A DNA stretch of 64,000 nt from Siniperca chuatsi (lineage: Eukaryota; Chordata; Actinopteri; Centrarchiformes; Sinipercidae): NCBI RefSeq assembly GCF_020085105.1, contig NC_058044.1, positions 25,479,206 to 25,543,205 on the forward strand. The letters are read 5' to 3'. The translations under genes and the position numbers were made by a program. Below are positions 1 to 27,907 of this stretch, in pieces. The notes under the pieces were generated by a model. It was not told where the DNA came from. It saw nothing but the letters and a program-made list of their open reading frames with translations, and did no database searches. Position 1 is the stretch's first letter, and the number at the start of each line of letters is the position of its first letter.

Positions 1-2182
1 CAAATGTTTGGGCTCCATTTTGTTTGTTTATTTTTTTAAACAAATTATTGAGAACTTTGACTGCGGCATCGGACATCCAGGGACAAACGACCTCCTTTTG
101 TCTGGCAGTAACAGCCTAATCTTTGGACTGGCCTGAACTTGACTTTAATTCATAGAAAACAAAGTTATTTAACCATTTTGTATAAAGGTTGTATTTATGC
201 CCAGGTCATTCAATTCAAATTTTGTGTATTCCCTACTTTTTCTAGGAACTATTGCTACTTAGGATGCTCTCTACAAACTAATTTTCCACTCTCACGTACT
301 CCACATACCACTGGCTTGTGTTCTATGTTTATCTCTGTCCACTTTCACAAAAAATGTATTGCATGCTTACTTCATCAGAAGGATAACTTCATAGGGAGGA
401 TGTTGATGCACAAAATCAAACAAGTACAGATAGACCAAATATGAGTATCACTAATAAAACAGCACATATCATCGTGCACCCTAAATGGACCTGCAGTCTA
501 ATGTGTTCTTCTTCCACTGAGTCCACTACAGTCAATTAAATTGGCTGATTAGTGTCAAGGAGCTGGTACAGGTTAACATACAGATTGTAGTATTTCCTAG
601 CATCTTTGCTGCTCAGCATCCAGTGGTCCCAGTAAAGGAAATGAAAGGAAGGGTTCTTCCCCCTCAAGGCTCCTTCTGCTCTAAACTGACATTACTGATG
701 CCAGGATGCAGCAAATTCTTTGATCACATCAGACCATTTCCTCAACTATCAAGATTTCTTTATCAGAGGGCAACTTTGGAAAAGTTTGGTAGTATTTATC
801 CCTGTCTGTGTGCAGGAAAGTAATGGTTTACAGTTCTGGTGTACAAGCAGTCGCGAACATGAAGATGACTGTGTGATGCTAACATGAGAAAACGTACATG
901 AAGCATTATTTAAATCTGTTTAACGTGATAAACTGAAAGTGATATGATACAATAGAGCTGAAATGCAAACTCTGCTTCTCTGTGGAATATTAGTCAGGAC
1001 CACACAGTCACTTTCAGTTTGAGCTACAGCTGGCCTCTGGAGCCATATATGGTAGAAATGTTTCTGGTGCGATACATGGAATGTCATGTATGACATTCTC
1101 CTCCTGCATGCGTGTGTGCACATGTGTTTAATTGTACTGTATGTTCTTTGGCAGTATTGTTTTTATAGCAATCCATCATAGAGGCCTTTCATCTTTATAG
1201 CATGAAGATCAGAAGTATTTAAGGGATTTCCTGTTTGAACTTCGCTTTTAAGGATTACATGCTTCTGTATAGATAGAAAAGTCAACACTTTTTCAGCTCT
1301 AACTAGATTAAGACGATCACAAATGCATGGTGGCCAAGCTGGCGGCAAGGCTGTTTTAATAATAATAATAATAGGTGGCAAATTATGACAAAATGCAGAG
1401 TAGGGATTTCTGCCATCCCTACACAAACCTCCAGCAACACTTGTTAAAGAGCAACTTTATTATGAAAGTAGCTCTTTTTTGACCTCTTCAAATTATGACA
1501 TAATGGCATCATTATTACACAGTGACTAAAGGATAAACATACACATGCATATAAAGGAACGGAATAACAATACTACCAGCTTAAAACAACATCTTTTAAA
1601 AACTACTGGTTTCATTTCCAATATCTGACGTAAATCTCTCTTTAACCTGTTTATTTTTAATTTTCAGAGTAAATTATGTTAATAATGTATTCTGCTTGCA
1701 AAAAAAAAAAAACAAATTGCAGAAAACAAGACATATAGAATGAGGGCACAGTTTGGCCCCACACATACCAAAAAGAACCTAATGTAATAACACTAAAAAA
1801 ATACACTTTCAAACATTTAGTAGAGAGCTGGACAATGTTTTATAAAGCAGTTATAAAATAGTTATGAAGGAATCTCCATAATTTAGCTTTCTTGTACAAC
1901 ACCACCACAAATTACAACATCAAAAAGATCACAGAATTTAAGTGACATGTAGCATACATTGCAGACCTTTTCTACTGGATTGCATTCGCTTTTGCAGGGG
2001 TTTGCATGTATTTTTGACTCACTGAGTGTATTCTGATGATTCTAGCAGTATATATTCCTCATAATTCCTCCACACAGTAGCAATAATTTGCCATGGGAAA
2101 TAGCTGGGAGCCTACTAACCATTCTCGAGATGTTGACATTTCATCTCAACAGGGTCACCAGTTTCCTTGATCTAATATTTAT

Positions 2183-2207
2183 TGTGTGTGTGTGTGTGTG
2201 TGTGTGT
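2183..2207. repeat. (GT)n microsatellite
   Basis: An uninterrupted GT tract of about 12 units lies in the myh11 5' intron. Confidence 0.9.
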
Positions 2208-3154
2208 AAGACTGGACATAGTGGCAGGATGTTGCTGAAGAGTGCAGATTCACAACCTTTTCTGATCCTGCTGAGGGCCTGAACAAATCAAATGTATTAA
2301 CTGAGGAATCCCCTTAATTTAGTGCTCTAGTCTGTGAGGATTTTCCTCAGGATACGTGGTTGTCTTGTTTACAACTGTTGTTCTCAACCTTGTGTGTAAC
2401 CCTGTAAAACCCTTTTTAAAGCAAAAATTTCATAAAATCATAATAAAACATAGTAACACATCTGAATATTAACAATATGCTACCTCTGGCAAAATATGAT
2501 AGCATTCATTCTATCCTTTCAAATGATCTTGTGATCGTTAGGGAACCCTGTACTTATAGTAAGCAGGACGTGCAGGAAGAGATAGTTTGACGAACCATCT
2601 GGAGGTAAAACTCATCAGAATTTATTCTGCACTAACAGTTCCCTACAGTAGGATCCTGGATGTCGTATGTCTTACTAAACCTGAAGAGGACAGAGTAATT
2701 AGATTCCTCCCAGGGCTGCCAAGCCCTAACACCGGGAGCTTCCCATGCCTTTTATGGACCCATATCTGAGGATGTGTCTGTGTGTTGGACTGCTGGCTGG
2801 TGGCTCTGGTATCGTTCAACGTTGTCTTTCTAAGTATCTAAGATCATTTTCTGGAAGTGGAATGTGTTCTTGCTTCTGTTTGAAAAAGTTTGAGTTATAA
2901 ATTTCTTAATAAATACCAATACTAATAAATACTATCTTCATAAAGATAGTACATCTTTTACTTATCTTTTTTTTAGGTTTCTGACTAGTTTGAGGGTATC
3001 ATATAACTCCCAATAACCTTGTAAATGTAATAAGAGGTTTCTTCCAGCTATATACTGCACACACTGATTTTGTTGCCATGGAGTGTCAGTGTTATTAGTT
3101 CTGCGCTGCTTACAGGCAGCCATTTATTTCAAAGAATAAATCAACATTTTGTGA

Positions 3155-3430
3155 GATACACTTATTTGCTTTCATACAGAGAGTTAGATGAGAAGAGTGA
3201 TACCACACTCATGTCTGTACAGTAAATATGAAGCTTCAGCCAGCAGCCTGTTAGCTGAGCTTAGCATAAAGGCTGGAATCGGGGGGGGGGGGCTAGCCTG
3301 GCTCCAGCCTAATGGTTAAGGTGCATACCACCTTTGTTGCACGTCATACACCCCTCTCTCTCCCCATGTTTCCTGTCTATCCCTACACTGTCTACTATCA
3401 AATAAAGGCAGAAATGCCAAGAAAAATCTT
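3155..3430 (+). mobile_element. Composite of two truncated teleost repeats
   Basis: Bases about 3155-3310 resemble a very common teleost non-autonomous element: 'gagagttagatgagaagag', 'gtctgtacagtaaatatgaa', then 'agcttagcataaaggctgg' and a G-run. Bases about 3311-3430 resemble the 3' half of a tRNA-derived teleost SINE ('ttgcacgtcatacacccct', 'ctctccccatgtttcctgtc', 'aataaaggcagaaatgcc'). The two are joined at the G-run, which suggests one inserted into the other. Identification is from memory of teleost repeats. Confidence 0.55.
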
Positions 3431-3748
3431 CTGTTCCCCCTTGTTTTATTCATTAAAAGCTCTAAAGTAGGTGGAGAGGGTTCATTTTAAAATCACATTT
3501 TTCCCTAATAGGTATGGATTATGAACCTGATAGTTGGATCTGGGCATACAGGGATCAGTGTGTAGTAGGCAGACTGAACAATAACATTATGCTTTTTGTC
3601 AAACAAAGCTGGTGCAGTTTTCTCTGCTGCACATGATTTCCATTCAATTAAACCGGGTTATTGAACTGTGAACAGAGTACCTGTCAGTGCTACTTATCTT
3701 CTTGTTCTCTCTCATTCCCTTTCACTATCTCTCCTCTGCATCTTTTAA

Positions 3749-19149
<15,401 letters not shown>

Positions 19150-20125
19150 GGGACGTCAAATAACCAGATATCAGAATTACCTACCAGGGCAAGCTCCGCC
19201 ACTTAAACAGAGAATAACTTCAAAGCCTGTTATGCTATCTAGTTCTTCCATATCACTTCAAAATATATTTTCTCCCATTTCCAATAATGTACTGATCTAT
19301 CTTCTTGTTTCAGAGCACCTTTTCTTGACACACAATAATCAGAAGGACTTGATATCAACTAGGGGAGTTGTTTTGGTGTCTCTGCTGATGTGTGATTTGC
19401 TGTTCCTTTTGTTTTGTTTATTAAGTTACACTGTTTTGTACTGCACTGAATAACTGATTCTTTTCTTATGCAAGGTTTTGTACACAAAAATAGGTACCTC
19501 TAATTACCACGCTGACCTGCCAGCAAAGCCTCAGGTCTTCACAATAAGTCACCTTAGAAAGCAGAGACATCATGTAAATCTATGCATCTGTAACTATTAT
19601 CAGCTACTGTCGTCCTGTTGCCTGTGACTGCTGTTAAGTGTTTCAGAGCAGCACTGAAGTGGTTTAACAGATTGGATATGTAGAGAGATATTTCTATACT
19701 CAGTCTGCATCCAGTCAGTGCTGCTATTTGTACCCCAACAAATATTTAGCTGTTAAACATTTTCTAAAGTCACCGTTTTTATATTATTTGCACCTGTCTT
19801 GTGTCCAGATATGTTTAGATTACTTTTACTCAAGCCCAGTAATGTCAGAATGTTTTAGGTTAGACAAGGTTTCGGGTAACCCTAACTATAAAATAACGAG
19901 CCAGATTTCAGTATTGGGAACTTAGCAGCACTCGCATCTTAATTTTCTATTTCTTTTGTCCAGATTTACTGTACTGGTTCAAAAAGCCCCTGATCACCCG
20001 AAACCAACTCATTGTCATTTGATCATGTTATATGTAATCAACTGATGTTTACATGACACCATTTGTATCTATTAATTGTTGAACCACCTGCACAAGAAAT
20101 AAAGATCTTTAAAAAAAAAAAAAAA
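19150..20125 (+). other. myh11: myh11 3' UTR
   Basis: AT-rich, without a coding exon, running from the SM1 stop to a polyadenylation signal followed by an A-run at about 20111-20125. The short open frames inside it have no family resemblance. Confidence 0.75.
20098..20103 (+). terminator. myh11: Polyadenylation signal AATAAA (myh11)
   Basis: AATAAA lies about 950 bases past the SM1 stop codon, with a genomic A-run a few bases downstream. It is the best candidate for the end of the myh11 transcript. Confidence 0.7.
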
Positions 20126-21880
20126 CAACAACAAAAACTTGTGATTTTCTCCTTTTAATGTTTCTGTCTTGGTCAGCAACTTCAAAGATCAAACTGGATC
20201 ATCACAACAGAACGTTATTCTCATCTGCTCAGTTCAATAGAAAACCAACAGGATAAAAGTAGGGTAGAGTACCTCAGGCACATACAGTTTAAAGTCCAAA
20301 TAGAGAAGCAGTTGCAGAGCTGCTACATACAAACAAACACCCAGTACACAGTGGTCGTGGATTACAATTAAAGTTAGCTTGTGTTAGTTCAAGGAAGGTT
20401 AAACAGCAAAGAGGAGCAGGACATCCTGTTCTCATATGTATGAACTACAAGTTAATTCCTACACACACACACACACACGCTACACAGTAGTATCTAGCAG
20501 TACACAGTGGCAACTGCTGTATAAACATGATATTTAGATATGTACTGTAATATTTGCTTAATGAGCTGCTGGATGGCAGTAGTGATAACTCAAGATTAAC
20601 CAGAAACATTTCAGGTAAAAGCGCATACGTCACATTAAAACTGTTAATCACTATTTCCCCACTCACAATATCTCTTACTAAAAGGCAGGAAAAGGGTATT
20701 CAATATAGGCTCTATATACCTACACATATACTATGAAATGTGCTTATCTTTGACCTGTTAAAATCTATTATTGCTTGGTATTTTCCCCCATTCGCCTACC
20801 ATATAACCCTTGATGGCAGACAGGAGGTCTCACACCTATTAGGGAATTATTACTATACATTCAGTAGTGAACATGTGCCAATTTAACTTCTACAGCCAAC
20901 TAAAATCAGTATAAAAGTTATTGGTAACACTAGATCATAAATCTGTAGCATGACAAATGAATATCTCATCTCTGAGGCAGAACACCTATTCCTATACTTC
21001 ACATTCATAATCCTTGCATACCAGAAAATGATTACTCTGCTAAAACAAGGAAAGAGGTGATAGAAGGGACCTGGGTCAACCCGAAGACCATGTGAGATTA
21101 AACCAGCCCGATGACAAGTGATATTATGTAATTTCTAGAAGCCTGGCAGCATGAGGAATAACCCATTTCATTTATTTGAACTACTACAGCAAAGCAAGGC
21201 CTGCAAACTGAAGAGGTAATAACATTGATAAAGGCAACAATGAATAAAATACTAACACCAGCAACTAATTCATTCTCCACTTGAAGTTTTTGTAGCAGTG
21301 GAAAAATCTGAATATCTTCTAAACAAAAATAGGGGGGGGGTTAATTCATGCCAGTGTTAAGTGCTACATTATTCAAAGAATAAAGAACAAAAACATATGT
21401 TGAAATTTTTGTCAAAGTTTTATCATGTTTTTCATATTAGATTCAAAAGAGAAAAAACACCTAACCCATTACTTTTATGTTTGATCAGTTTTTCAAAGCT
21501 TTGGTTTGGTACTATCGAACCTTTTTATAACTGACACTCAGGTACTTGGTCCCTATATTAGGGTCCACATCCAGTAGCTACCCACCACAGCGTCCAAGAT
21601 ACAGCAGATATAGTGTGAGCAGTAGGTTCTTCGTTCCTTGACTTTTACACAAGCTGTAGCGCTGCTTCCTATGATAGATATGGTGTACTACTAGCCTGAG
21701 GCTGCAGAAGTCCATGCGCTGATGATGTGGGACATGGAGCAAAGAGAGTGGCCTTCTTGTTCAAATAGCTCAGCAGGGCACGTGGCGACAAGGGAAGCTC
21801 AGTTCAAAGTCCCATTGCTGCAGTTTATTAAGGGGGGGGGAGAGGGGACAGGAGGTTCGGTGTCAGGTCTTCTTTTTCTC
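20126..21880 (-). other. nde1: nde1 3' UTR and myh11/nde1 convergent spacer
   Basis: No coding exon on either strand. On the minus strand an AATAAA lies only about 55 bases past the nde1 stop (near 21825-21830), next to a C-run, so the nde1 3' UTR may be short; more distal sites are possible. A CA microsatellite is at 20461-20478. Confidence 0.5.
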
Positions 21881-23912
21881 TCATAGCAGAATCTTGACCC
21901 CTCCCTGTGGAGACTGGGTGCCCTGGGAGACTCCTCTCGGAGGAGCTGGTCCAAACTCTAACCGCTTTACTAAACTGCAAGACAAGATGTAGCACATACA
22001 CTCATGATGAAAAAGTCCGAATATTTCTTATTCCCAATGTTCGTTGGCTTAACAGACATAAAAGTAAAATGATAATTAAAATAATTCTGTAAAGGTTTAA
22101 ACAAAACTGTATAAAAAAAGAACCAAGTGGACAGAGTTTGCATCATGGAATCAACAGCAGTGCAGCATATGTTGCAGAATGCTGGACACTCAACAGACTG
22201 AATAATTCAATTTTGTTCAAACAGGGTAACATCATGTTACTATAAACATGCCTTACTTTACTTATATTTCTATGTAATAATTGACAGAACCACAAGAACA
22301 AGAGTTTTTCCAGTCGTTACACTTCCTCACCTGTCGTACTGAGGAGGAGGGGTCATGCTGGTAGCTTGGACCTCAGGGCCTCCCTCTAAACGAGAAGGAC
22401 TACCAGGGCCAGCCGGAAGTGCTGGTCTGTTGACAGACGTGTCGTACACAAAGTCTCGACAGGATGCCAACTTTGACTCCAGGTTCTGGCAGGGATATCA
22501 AAACATAATCAGTCAGCTCATACATGGAAAACCCAAAATTGTAGTGATTCTATTCAGTGATAACACAGTTCTGTAAAGCACATATTCACTGGATACTGTA
22601 GTGGTATCATTTTTAAATCTCTTACTCCAACTTTTCTCAGCAGCTCCCCTACAATGTTGAGCGCAGATATTCTAGCAGACGTAGTGAGGGGAGTCCCCGT
22701 TAGACCATCACCTAAAACAAAGCAGATATGAGCAGGTAAACACATACTATGTTAATATAAAGTTGGTATATTCACCATCACTGTAGTTATTACTGTAGTC
22801 AAAGTTTTTTTATGTACCTCGTCGGATTATGGAAGCGGGGGGCGTGGCAAATGAACTGATAGGTTTGGAGGGTGTGACAGGGATGGATGGGTTACCAGCT
22901 GAGGGGCATGGCAGATCTGATCGATCTATGTCTTTGCCCAGGCTGCTGGATGGCCGTCTTTCCTTCTGACGTACAGCCAGCTCCTGGCGAAGGTCTGACA
23001 CAAACAGGACACACAGATATACCCTTGAGTCAGCTTTTTGTAAATGACATAGATTCCATTGCCACATGTTTGAAGAACAACATCAGTTTCCATTATGTTC
23101 CACGTAGTACAAAAATGTAATTGCAGAGACTTGAAACTAGTTAAAATAGGTAATCCATGTCAGCTTTGTGGTAAATGGACTGTAGCTGTATAGCTAGTCT
23201 TCCGACCACTCGAAGCACTTCACACACTACATATCACATTCACCCCATTCACATACACTCACACACCGAAAGCACAGCCCTCGGGAGCAATTTGGGGTTC
23301 AGTGTCTTGCCCAAGGACACTTTGACATGTGGGCTGGGGGAAGCCGGGATCGAAACCGCTGAACTTCCGGTTGGTGGATGACCCACTCTACCACTAAGCA
23401 ACAGCCACCCTTTCAGGTGCATACATGATCTGCATGTAAAAACTGCATTTCCACCAGGAACAATAATGCAAAGGTCCTGTAACACCAAGCAAAAACCTTA
23501 AACAAATCCTTAAAATCCTTCTAATGAGCTTCGGCAGTACAAATATATACTAGAATACAACTACACATTAAATCAGATACAGGATAAACAGGAAGGATAG
23601 ACAGGACATAATTACATACACACTGAGTTAAGCATAAGTGCCAGTTTGTAGAGAAATCAGCAGTTCTTGTAAACTTGAGAAGCAATAGTGAGTGCATGTT
23701 TGTGTGTATACCTCTGGCTTCATCCTTAAGCCTCTGAACAGACTCAAGCAGGTTCTCTTTCTCATCCAACTCGCTTTCAAGAAAGGCATTCCTCTCGATG
23801 ACATGGTTCATCCGCTGCTCAAAGTCTTCCAGAGACATGATGGTAGCCCTGGGACAAGCAGAAAGGACGGGCCAATAAAAGTTAACAATACTGGACTTGT
23901 GTAATACAGTCT

Positions 23913-23947
<35 letters not shown>

Positions 23948-24196
23948 AAACTCAGAATTGATCATTTGATTGGTGAGATAATGACATAAGACTGTATCTC
24001 ATTGTTTTGTAAATATTATGACTTTTTAAATCTACACACACTAAACATATTGTATATACTGTCATATCCACCTACCTCATGTATATAATGCAACCTATTA
24101 CATTAATCATTATTATTTCAGTACCATTTGCACTCTGCACCATGCATGGTCTTACTGTTTACAAATGTTACTGTTGTTGTTTTTTGTACTTTGGAC

Positions 24197-24231
<35 letters not shown>

Positions 24232-25413
24232 CACATAGTAGTGCAATGTTTGTCTACCTTGTTGAGCTTGTTGTCCTGGTTTTTAGCCATATTTATGTCT
24301 ATTTCGGTGTATGTACATCGAGAGCAATGAAAAACCAGAGTCAAATTCCTTGTATGTGTACAAATACCTGGCCAATAAAGATGATTCTGATTCTGAGACC
24401 TCTTAGACACTGACCTTTTGGTTCTCTCCAGGTCATCATTGGACTGCTCTAGCTCTCTGATGTATTTCTGCAGGTGATCTCTCATCGCTTTGGTTTCTGC
24501 CAGATCTTCTTCCAGGGTAGAGATGTGCCTAAAAGCATCAGAATGCTGAGCCTCGAATTTCTCCTGCAAACAGTACACAGAAATCTAATTAATTGACATT
24601 GGCAATACCAGCTTTGCAGTGTCATGGCAGATTAATCAACACAGCTGCCAGCATATTTTAATAAGAGGATATGTGTATTTTTTTTTTAAATTAGCTGAGA
24701 CAAAAAAAAAACATTTGAAAGTTCTTTCTCCTCCTCATCCCCATCAACCTTTGAGCAATCAGGGTTTTTTTGCACAATCCTGCATTCACTTCATTCATGA
24801 ATGTTCTCTTCCCCATGGACCACTGAACAAAAATAGCAGCCAGCTGCCTTATAGCTAGGCAGCAATTTTACTACTGGCAGAGGCAATGATTGGCTGAATT
24901 TGGGTTGGCTAAAGGCTGTCTGTGTGTGCGGGTGTGTCTCTGTTTCTCTGTCTGAGAGAAGGAACAGTAACATCACAGCTCTGTAGGGGCCAAGGCCTAT
25001 TTATAATCAAGGTGCTCTACCTTTATGCTTTCCAGTTCCATGCGGAGTCGATTGTTGTCTAAAAGCAGCTCTTTGTTTCGACCCTCACACTGCTTCAGTT
25101 CGGTTTCCAGTTCTGCTTCATAGTCGCGACTCATCTGCTGAAACTCCTGCAGCTCATCCTGAGCCTCATCAGCCCTGATGACAAAACAATGTTCACTACC
25201 AAAAATAACTCACTCACCACGTTGTATAACATGTGCATAGCAATAATGTATGATTGCTATTTAAGTTACCTATAGAAGAATCTCTAAGGAGTAGTGTTTG
25301 CCTAATGTTACTGTCCAATAATGTTACCTTTGCTGATGTCTCTCTGCCTGCTCCTTCCAGAAGCCCAGCTCCTCTTCTAGGGATGCAAACTTTCGTGTTG
25401 TTGGCTCTACCAT
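21881..25413 (-). CDS. nde1: NudE-type dynein/LIS1 regulator, 8 coding exons, 345 aa
   Basis: NudE family scaffold that links LIS1 to cytoplasmic dynein at centrosomes and kinetochores. Exons in transcript order: 25413-25328, 25174-25021, 24563-24415, 23848-23712, 22994-22818, 22711-22626, 22485-22331, 21974-21881. All join in frame from ATG (25413-25411) to TGA (21883-21881). Residues about 8-170 form the long N-terminal coiled coil that binds LIS1 and dynein ([22 protein letters not shown]). A Ser/Pro-rich linker follows, then the C-terminal helix [18 protein letters not shown] and a conserved Cys ([11 protein letters not shown]272). It ends [10 protein letters not shown]. Length matches human NDE1 (about 335-346). 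The sister gene ndel1 is the main alternative; convergence with myh11 favours nde1. Confidence 0.93.
23160..23415 (-). mobile_element. tRNA-derived SINE-like element in an nde1 intron
   Basis: Read on the minus strand from 23413 it shows an A-box-like 'ttagtggtagagtggg' and a B-box-like 'ggtttcgatcccgg', then the tail motifs 'gtgtccttgggcaagacac', 'tgaaccccaaattgctccc' and 'gtgtgtgaagtgcttcgag' typical of a very common teleost repeat. It is degenerate and lies between exons 23712-23848 and 22818-22994. Confidence 0.6.
23916..23944. repeat. (GT)n microsatellite
   Basis: About 14 GT units in the nde1 intron upstream of exon 23712-23848. Confidence 0.9.
24040..24396 (+). mobile_element. 3' end of an L2/CR1-type LINE, 5'-truncated
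   Basis: The plus strand ends with 'gagtcaaattccttgtatg', 'acctggccaataaagatg' and the tandem tail 'attctgattctga', the hallmark 3' terminus of teleost L2-type retrotransposons. An internal TA tract spans 24200-24230. No reverse-transcriptase frame remains. It lies directly beside the nde1 exon 24415-24563. The left boundary is approximate. Confidence 0.6.
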
Positions 25414-25454
25414 GTCTGCTGCTTTGTGTCAGGATGGTGGGGATGGTAGACCTA

Positions 25455-26060
25455 ACTGTAAAGTAAAACATAACGTTAGTATAGTTTTTAACACTGTCCT
25501 TATCTGCCATAAGAGCACAGACATCCTTAACATTCAAACCACAAAACTGTTACGTTTAGGGAATGCTAAGTTAATTACCGTTAGGTTAGGTTAGCTAGTC
25601 TACAGCGCATTCTGTCACGGTATACTAAGGTTGGGAAAAGCAAACTACAGAAATATGTTTTTGCATTTATTTACGAGTACGAAAAAGTAAAAATGGGAGG
25701 TGAACGCCTTAACTACTTTTTAAAGCTAAAAGCGGTGTTGGAAAGTGCACATACCATGGCTAGGCTTTTCAGCTAAGCTAATATAGCTAGCTAAGCGACT
25801 TAACCAGAATGTTATCCCAACACAGTGGAAAAACAGAAACTAGCCAGACTCACCTGTATGTGAGGGGACAATTAAAACATGCTATATCTAAGGGAATGTA
25901 TTTCGAGATAAGGCAAAATTTTCCGGATTTGTGTAACAAACGTATTGTGATTGCACAAACGAATCTCTCATTACGTTAGGACGGTGCTCGAACCACCAAC
26001 CAAATACAAACGAAGCTTCGGTTCTCGGACACCATTGGACAATAGTGATGACGCTGTGAA
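25455..26060 (-). promoter_or_regulatory. nde1: nde1 5' UTR exon and promoter region
   Basis: On the minus strand a likely noncoding first exon ends at 25854 (CATACAG, donor gtgagtct), and an acceptor (ttacag) before 25455 would join it to the 5' UTR just ahead of the ATG at 25413. Upstream, 25900-26100, are CCAAT-type boxes (ccaatcatatt and its complement) and a few CpGs. The transcription start is not defined by sequence alone. Confidence 0.45.
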
Positions 26061-26099
26061 AATATTATCCAATCATATTGTTCAACGAACTTGTAGCCG

Positions 26100-26306
26100 C
26101 GGAAGGCGGAGCCTCTCTGCTATAACACACGGAGCATTAAAGTCAAAGTGGTCCTAAGTGATGTCTGTAAGTCCTCCGAAGTTTTCATTCAAGATTGTGG
26201 AACTTAAAAGTATAACTTTGTTTTGGACTTCTATTATCATCTTGTTAGGTGTTTCTAATATTTCTCCCACCTCCCTGACATATATGGAGGAGCTAGAGAC
26301 ACTTAT

Positions 26307-26368
<62 letters not shown>

Positions 26369-27800
26369 TCCAAAACAAAATTCCCACAAAGTAAAGCCTC
26401 AATGGACCATAGACTAAGATCAATACACAAACAACTAAAGTGGAAGTCTCAAACAAAACTGAACTTTTTACGTATAAATATTTATTGCAAGGCAGTTATT
26501 TGTATTATATTGTATTGTACAGATGTTGCTAGTTAGTCTGGTCACAAGTATTCCTGAATTCAGTATGTTTGACAAGGCGAGTGAAATGGACTTTACTCAC
26601 ATTTACAATAACTTGGCTGTACTGGGCGCATAATTGGGAATGGCTGATGATGGGATGAAAGCAATGGGGAACAATTAGAGCAATGAGGGAGAAATACTGG
26701 AAAGTGCTCTACGATCAAGTTTGATCGATTTTACTATGTATGATTGTTAGTAGGCCAATTGCAAAAAAACAATCTGCATTTCAATTTTTTTAACATGCCG
26801 TTCAATTTTCATCTCATCATCCCCATGAAAGGTTTCTGAAGGGAAAACATCTACTGTACTGTTATTATGTGGTACTTACATTAAGGATATCATACATTAA
26901 TGTTAAGTATTATATTATTTATTATATTCTAATATCTTAAGGTTGGTAATGAAATGAACGACGGCATAATGAAATCCTTGAGAACAACATTCTTTAATTG
27001 TATAAGGGCCCGTGAAAGCCTGAAAGACTACCTCTGACAATAATTAATATTGACATTTTATTCCCAAAGAATATTCATTCATCTTTCATGTAAAATGCAG
27101 AGCTACCAGTCCATCAGTTTGGACAACCCAAGGTCTTGTTATACTTTCAACAAACACATACAGGATACCACCTGTTGTTGACAGCACATTCACATGCAAA
27201 TAATCACATGCTTAACAGTCCAGACAAGGCTAGTCCAGTGGTTCTTATAATACCTAACAACTCGTGTTTATTTTATGCTTACTTTGGATGGACAAACTTT
27301 CATCAGTCACTACATCTTCTTATTACCCCGCCTCAACTATAAATACATCTAAACCCTGTGTTCAGAAACTTCTCTCACATAAAGGGCAGGAAGTAGAAAA
27401 TTTATGTACAGATTTCAGTCCAAGGAACATGGCTTATTTTATAAATTATGACTGGAAGGCATTTAAGATCCTGAGAAAAGTAGCATTTAGTATAGAAAAA
27501 AACAGAAACATAGGAATTTCAATTCAGAAAGAAGAAAAAAAGGTCAGGGGTCAGAGGCAGATCGCCTCAGACCTGAGACACTTGTCCTTGGAGTATTCAC
27601 ATTTCTTAAAAATTAGACATTTAACAGAATGTCTGTTGGCCAAACTAGACTGTGTGAATGAGTATAGGCCTCCTCTGTTTTTGATATGGATTACACCACC
27701 AGAAATTCAGATAAAGGTAAGTGCCCAGGTTTTTCTCCAAGTTCTTAGTTTCCACCACAGCAGGGCTTATCCTCATCAGGTCAATCATTCAGTAACAAAG
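26100..27800. other. nde1-panx1 intergenic region and panx1 3' flank
   Basis: No conserved coding exon was seen. The region is AT-rich and contains a long TA microsatellite (26309-26366). Its right part is probably the panx1 3' UTR on the minus strand. The 241-codon plus-strand frame at 27264-27989 is judged spurious. Confidence 0.5.
26309..26366. repeat. (TA)n microsatellite, about 29 units
   Basis: A near-perfect alternating TA tract just upstream of the nde1 promoter region; likely unstable and cruciform-prone. Confidence 0.9.
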
Positions 27801-27809
27801 CAGGGAGAT

Positions 27810-27897
27810 CTGAAGGAAAATAAAACATGTTCAAGGTTTAATCCACCACATAATCAGTTCATTTCACTAAAGTTAAAGACTAAATGTTCTTCCTTAC
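27810..27897 (-). other. panx1: Possible 88-nt intron in the panx1 3' UTR
   Basis: On the minus strand, ten bases after the stop codon, there is a strong donor (TGAG then gtaagg), and 88 bases on an acceptor with a pyrimidine tract (tattttccttcag). The stop is too close to this junction to trigger nonsense-mediated decay, so the intron could be used constitutively. It rests on splice-site appearance only. Confidence 0.4.
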
Positions 27898-27907
27898 CTC
27901 AGAGGAA

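Noticed and set aside
23340-23415. tRNA-like A and B boxes
   Set aside because: They belong to a degenerate tRNA-derived SINE; no complete cloverleaf or acceptor stem can be drawn, so it is not called as a tRNA gene.
25328-25990. A miR-484-like microRNA in the nde1 5' region, as recalled for human NDE1
   Set aside because: No matching mature sequence or convincing hairpin was seen on either strand.
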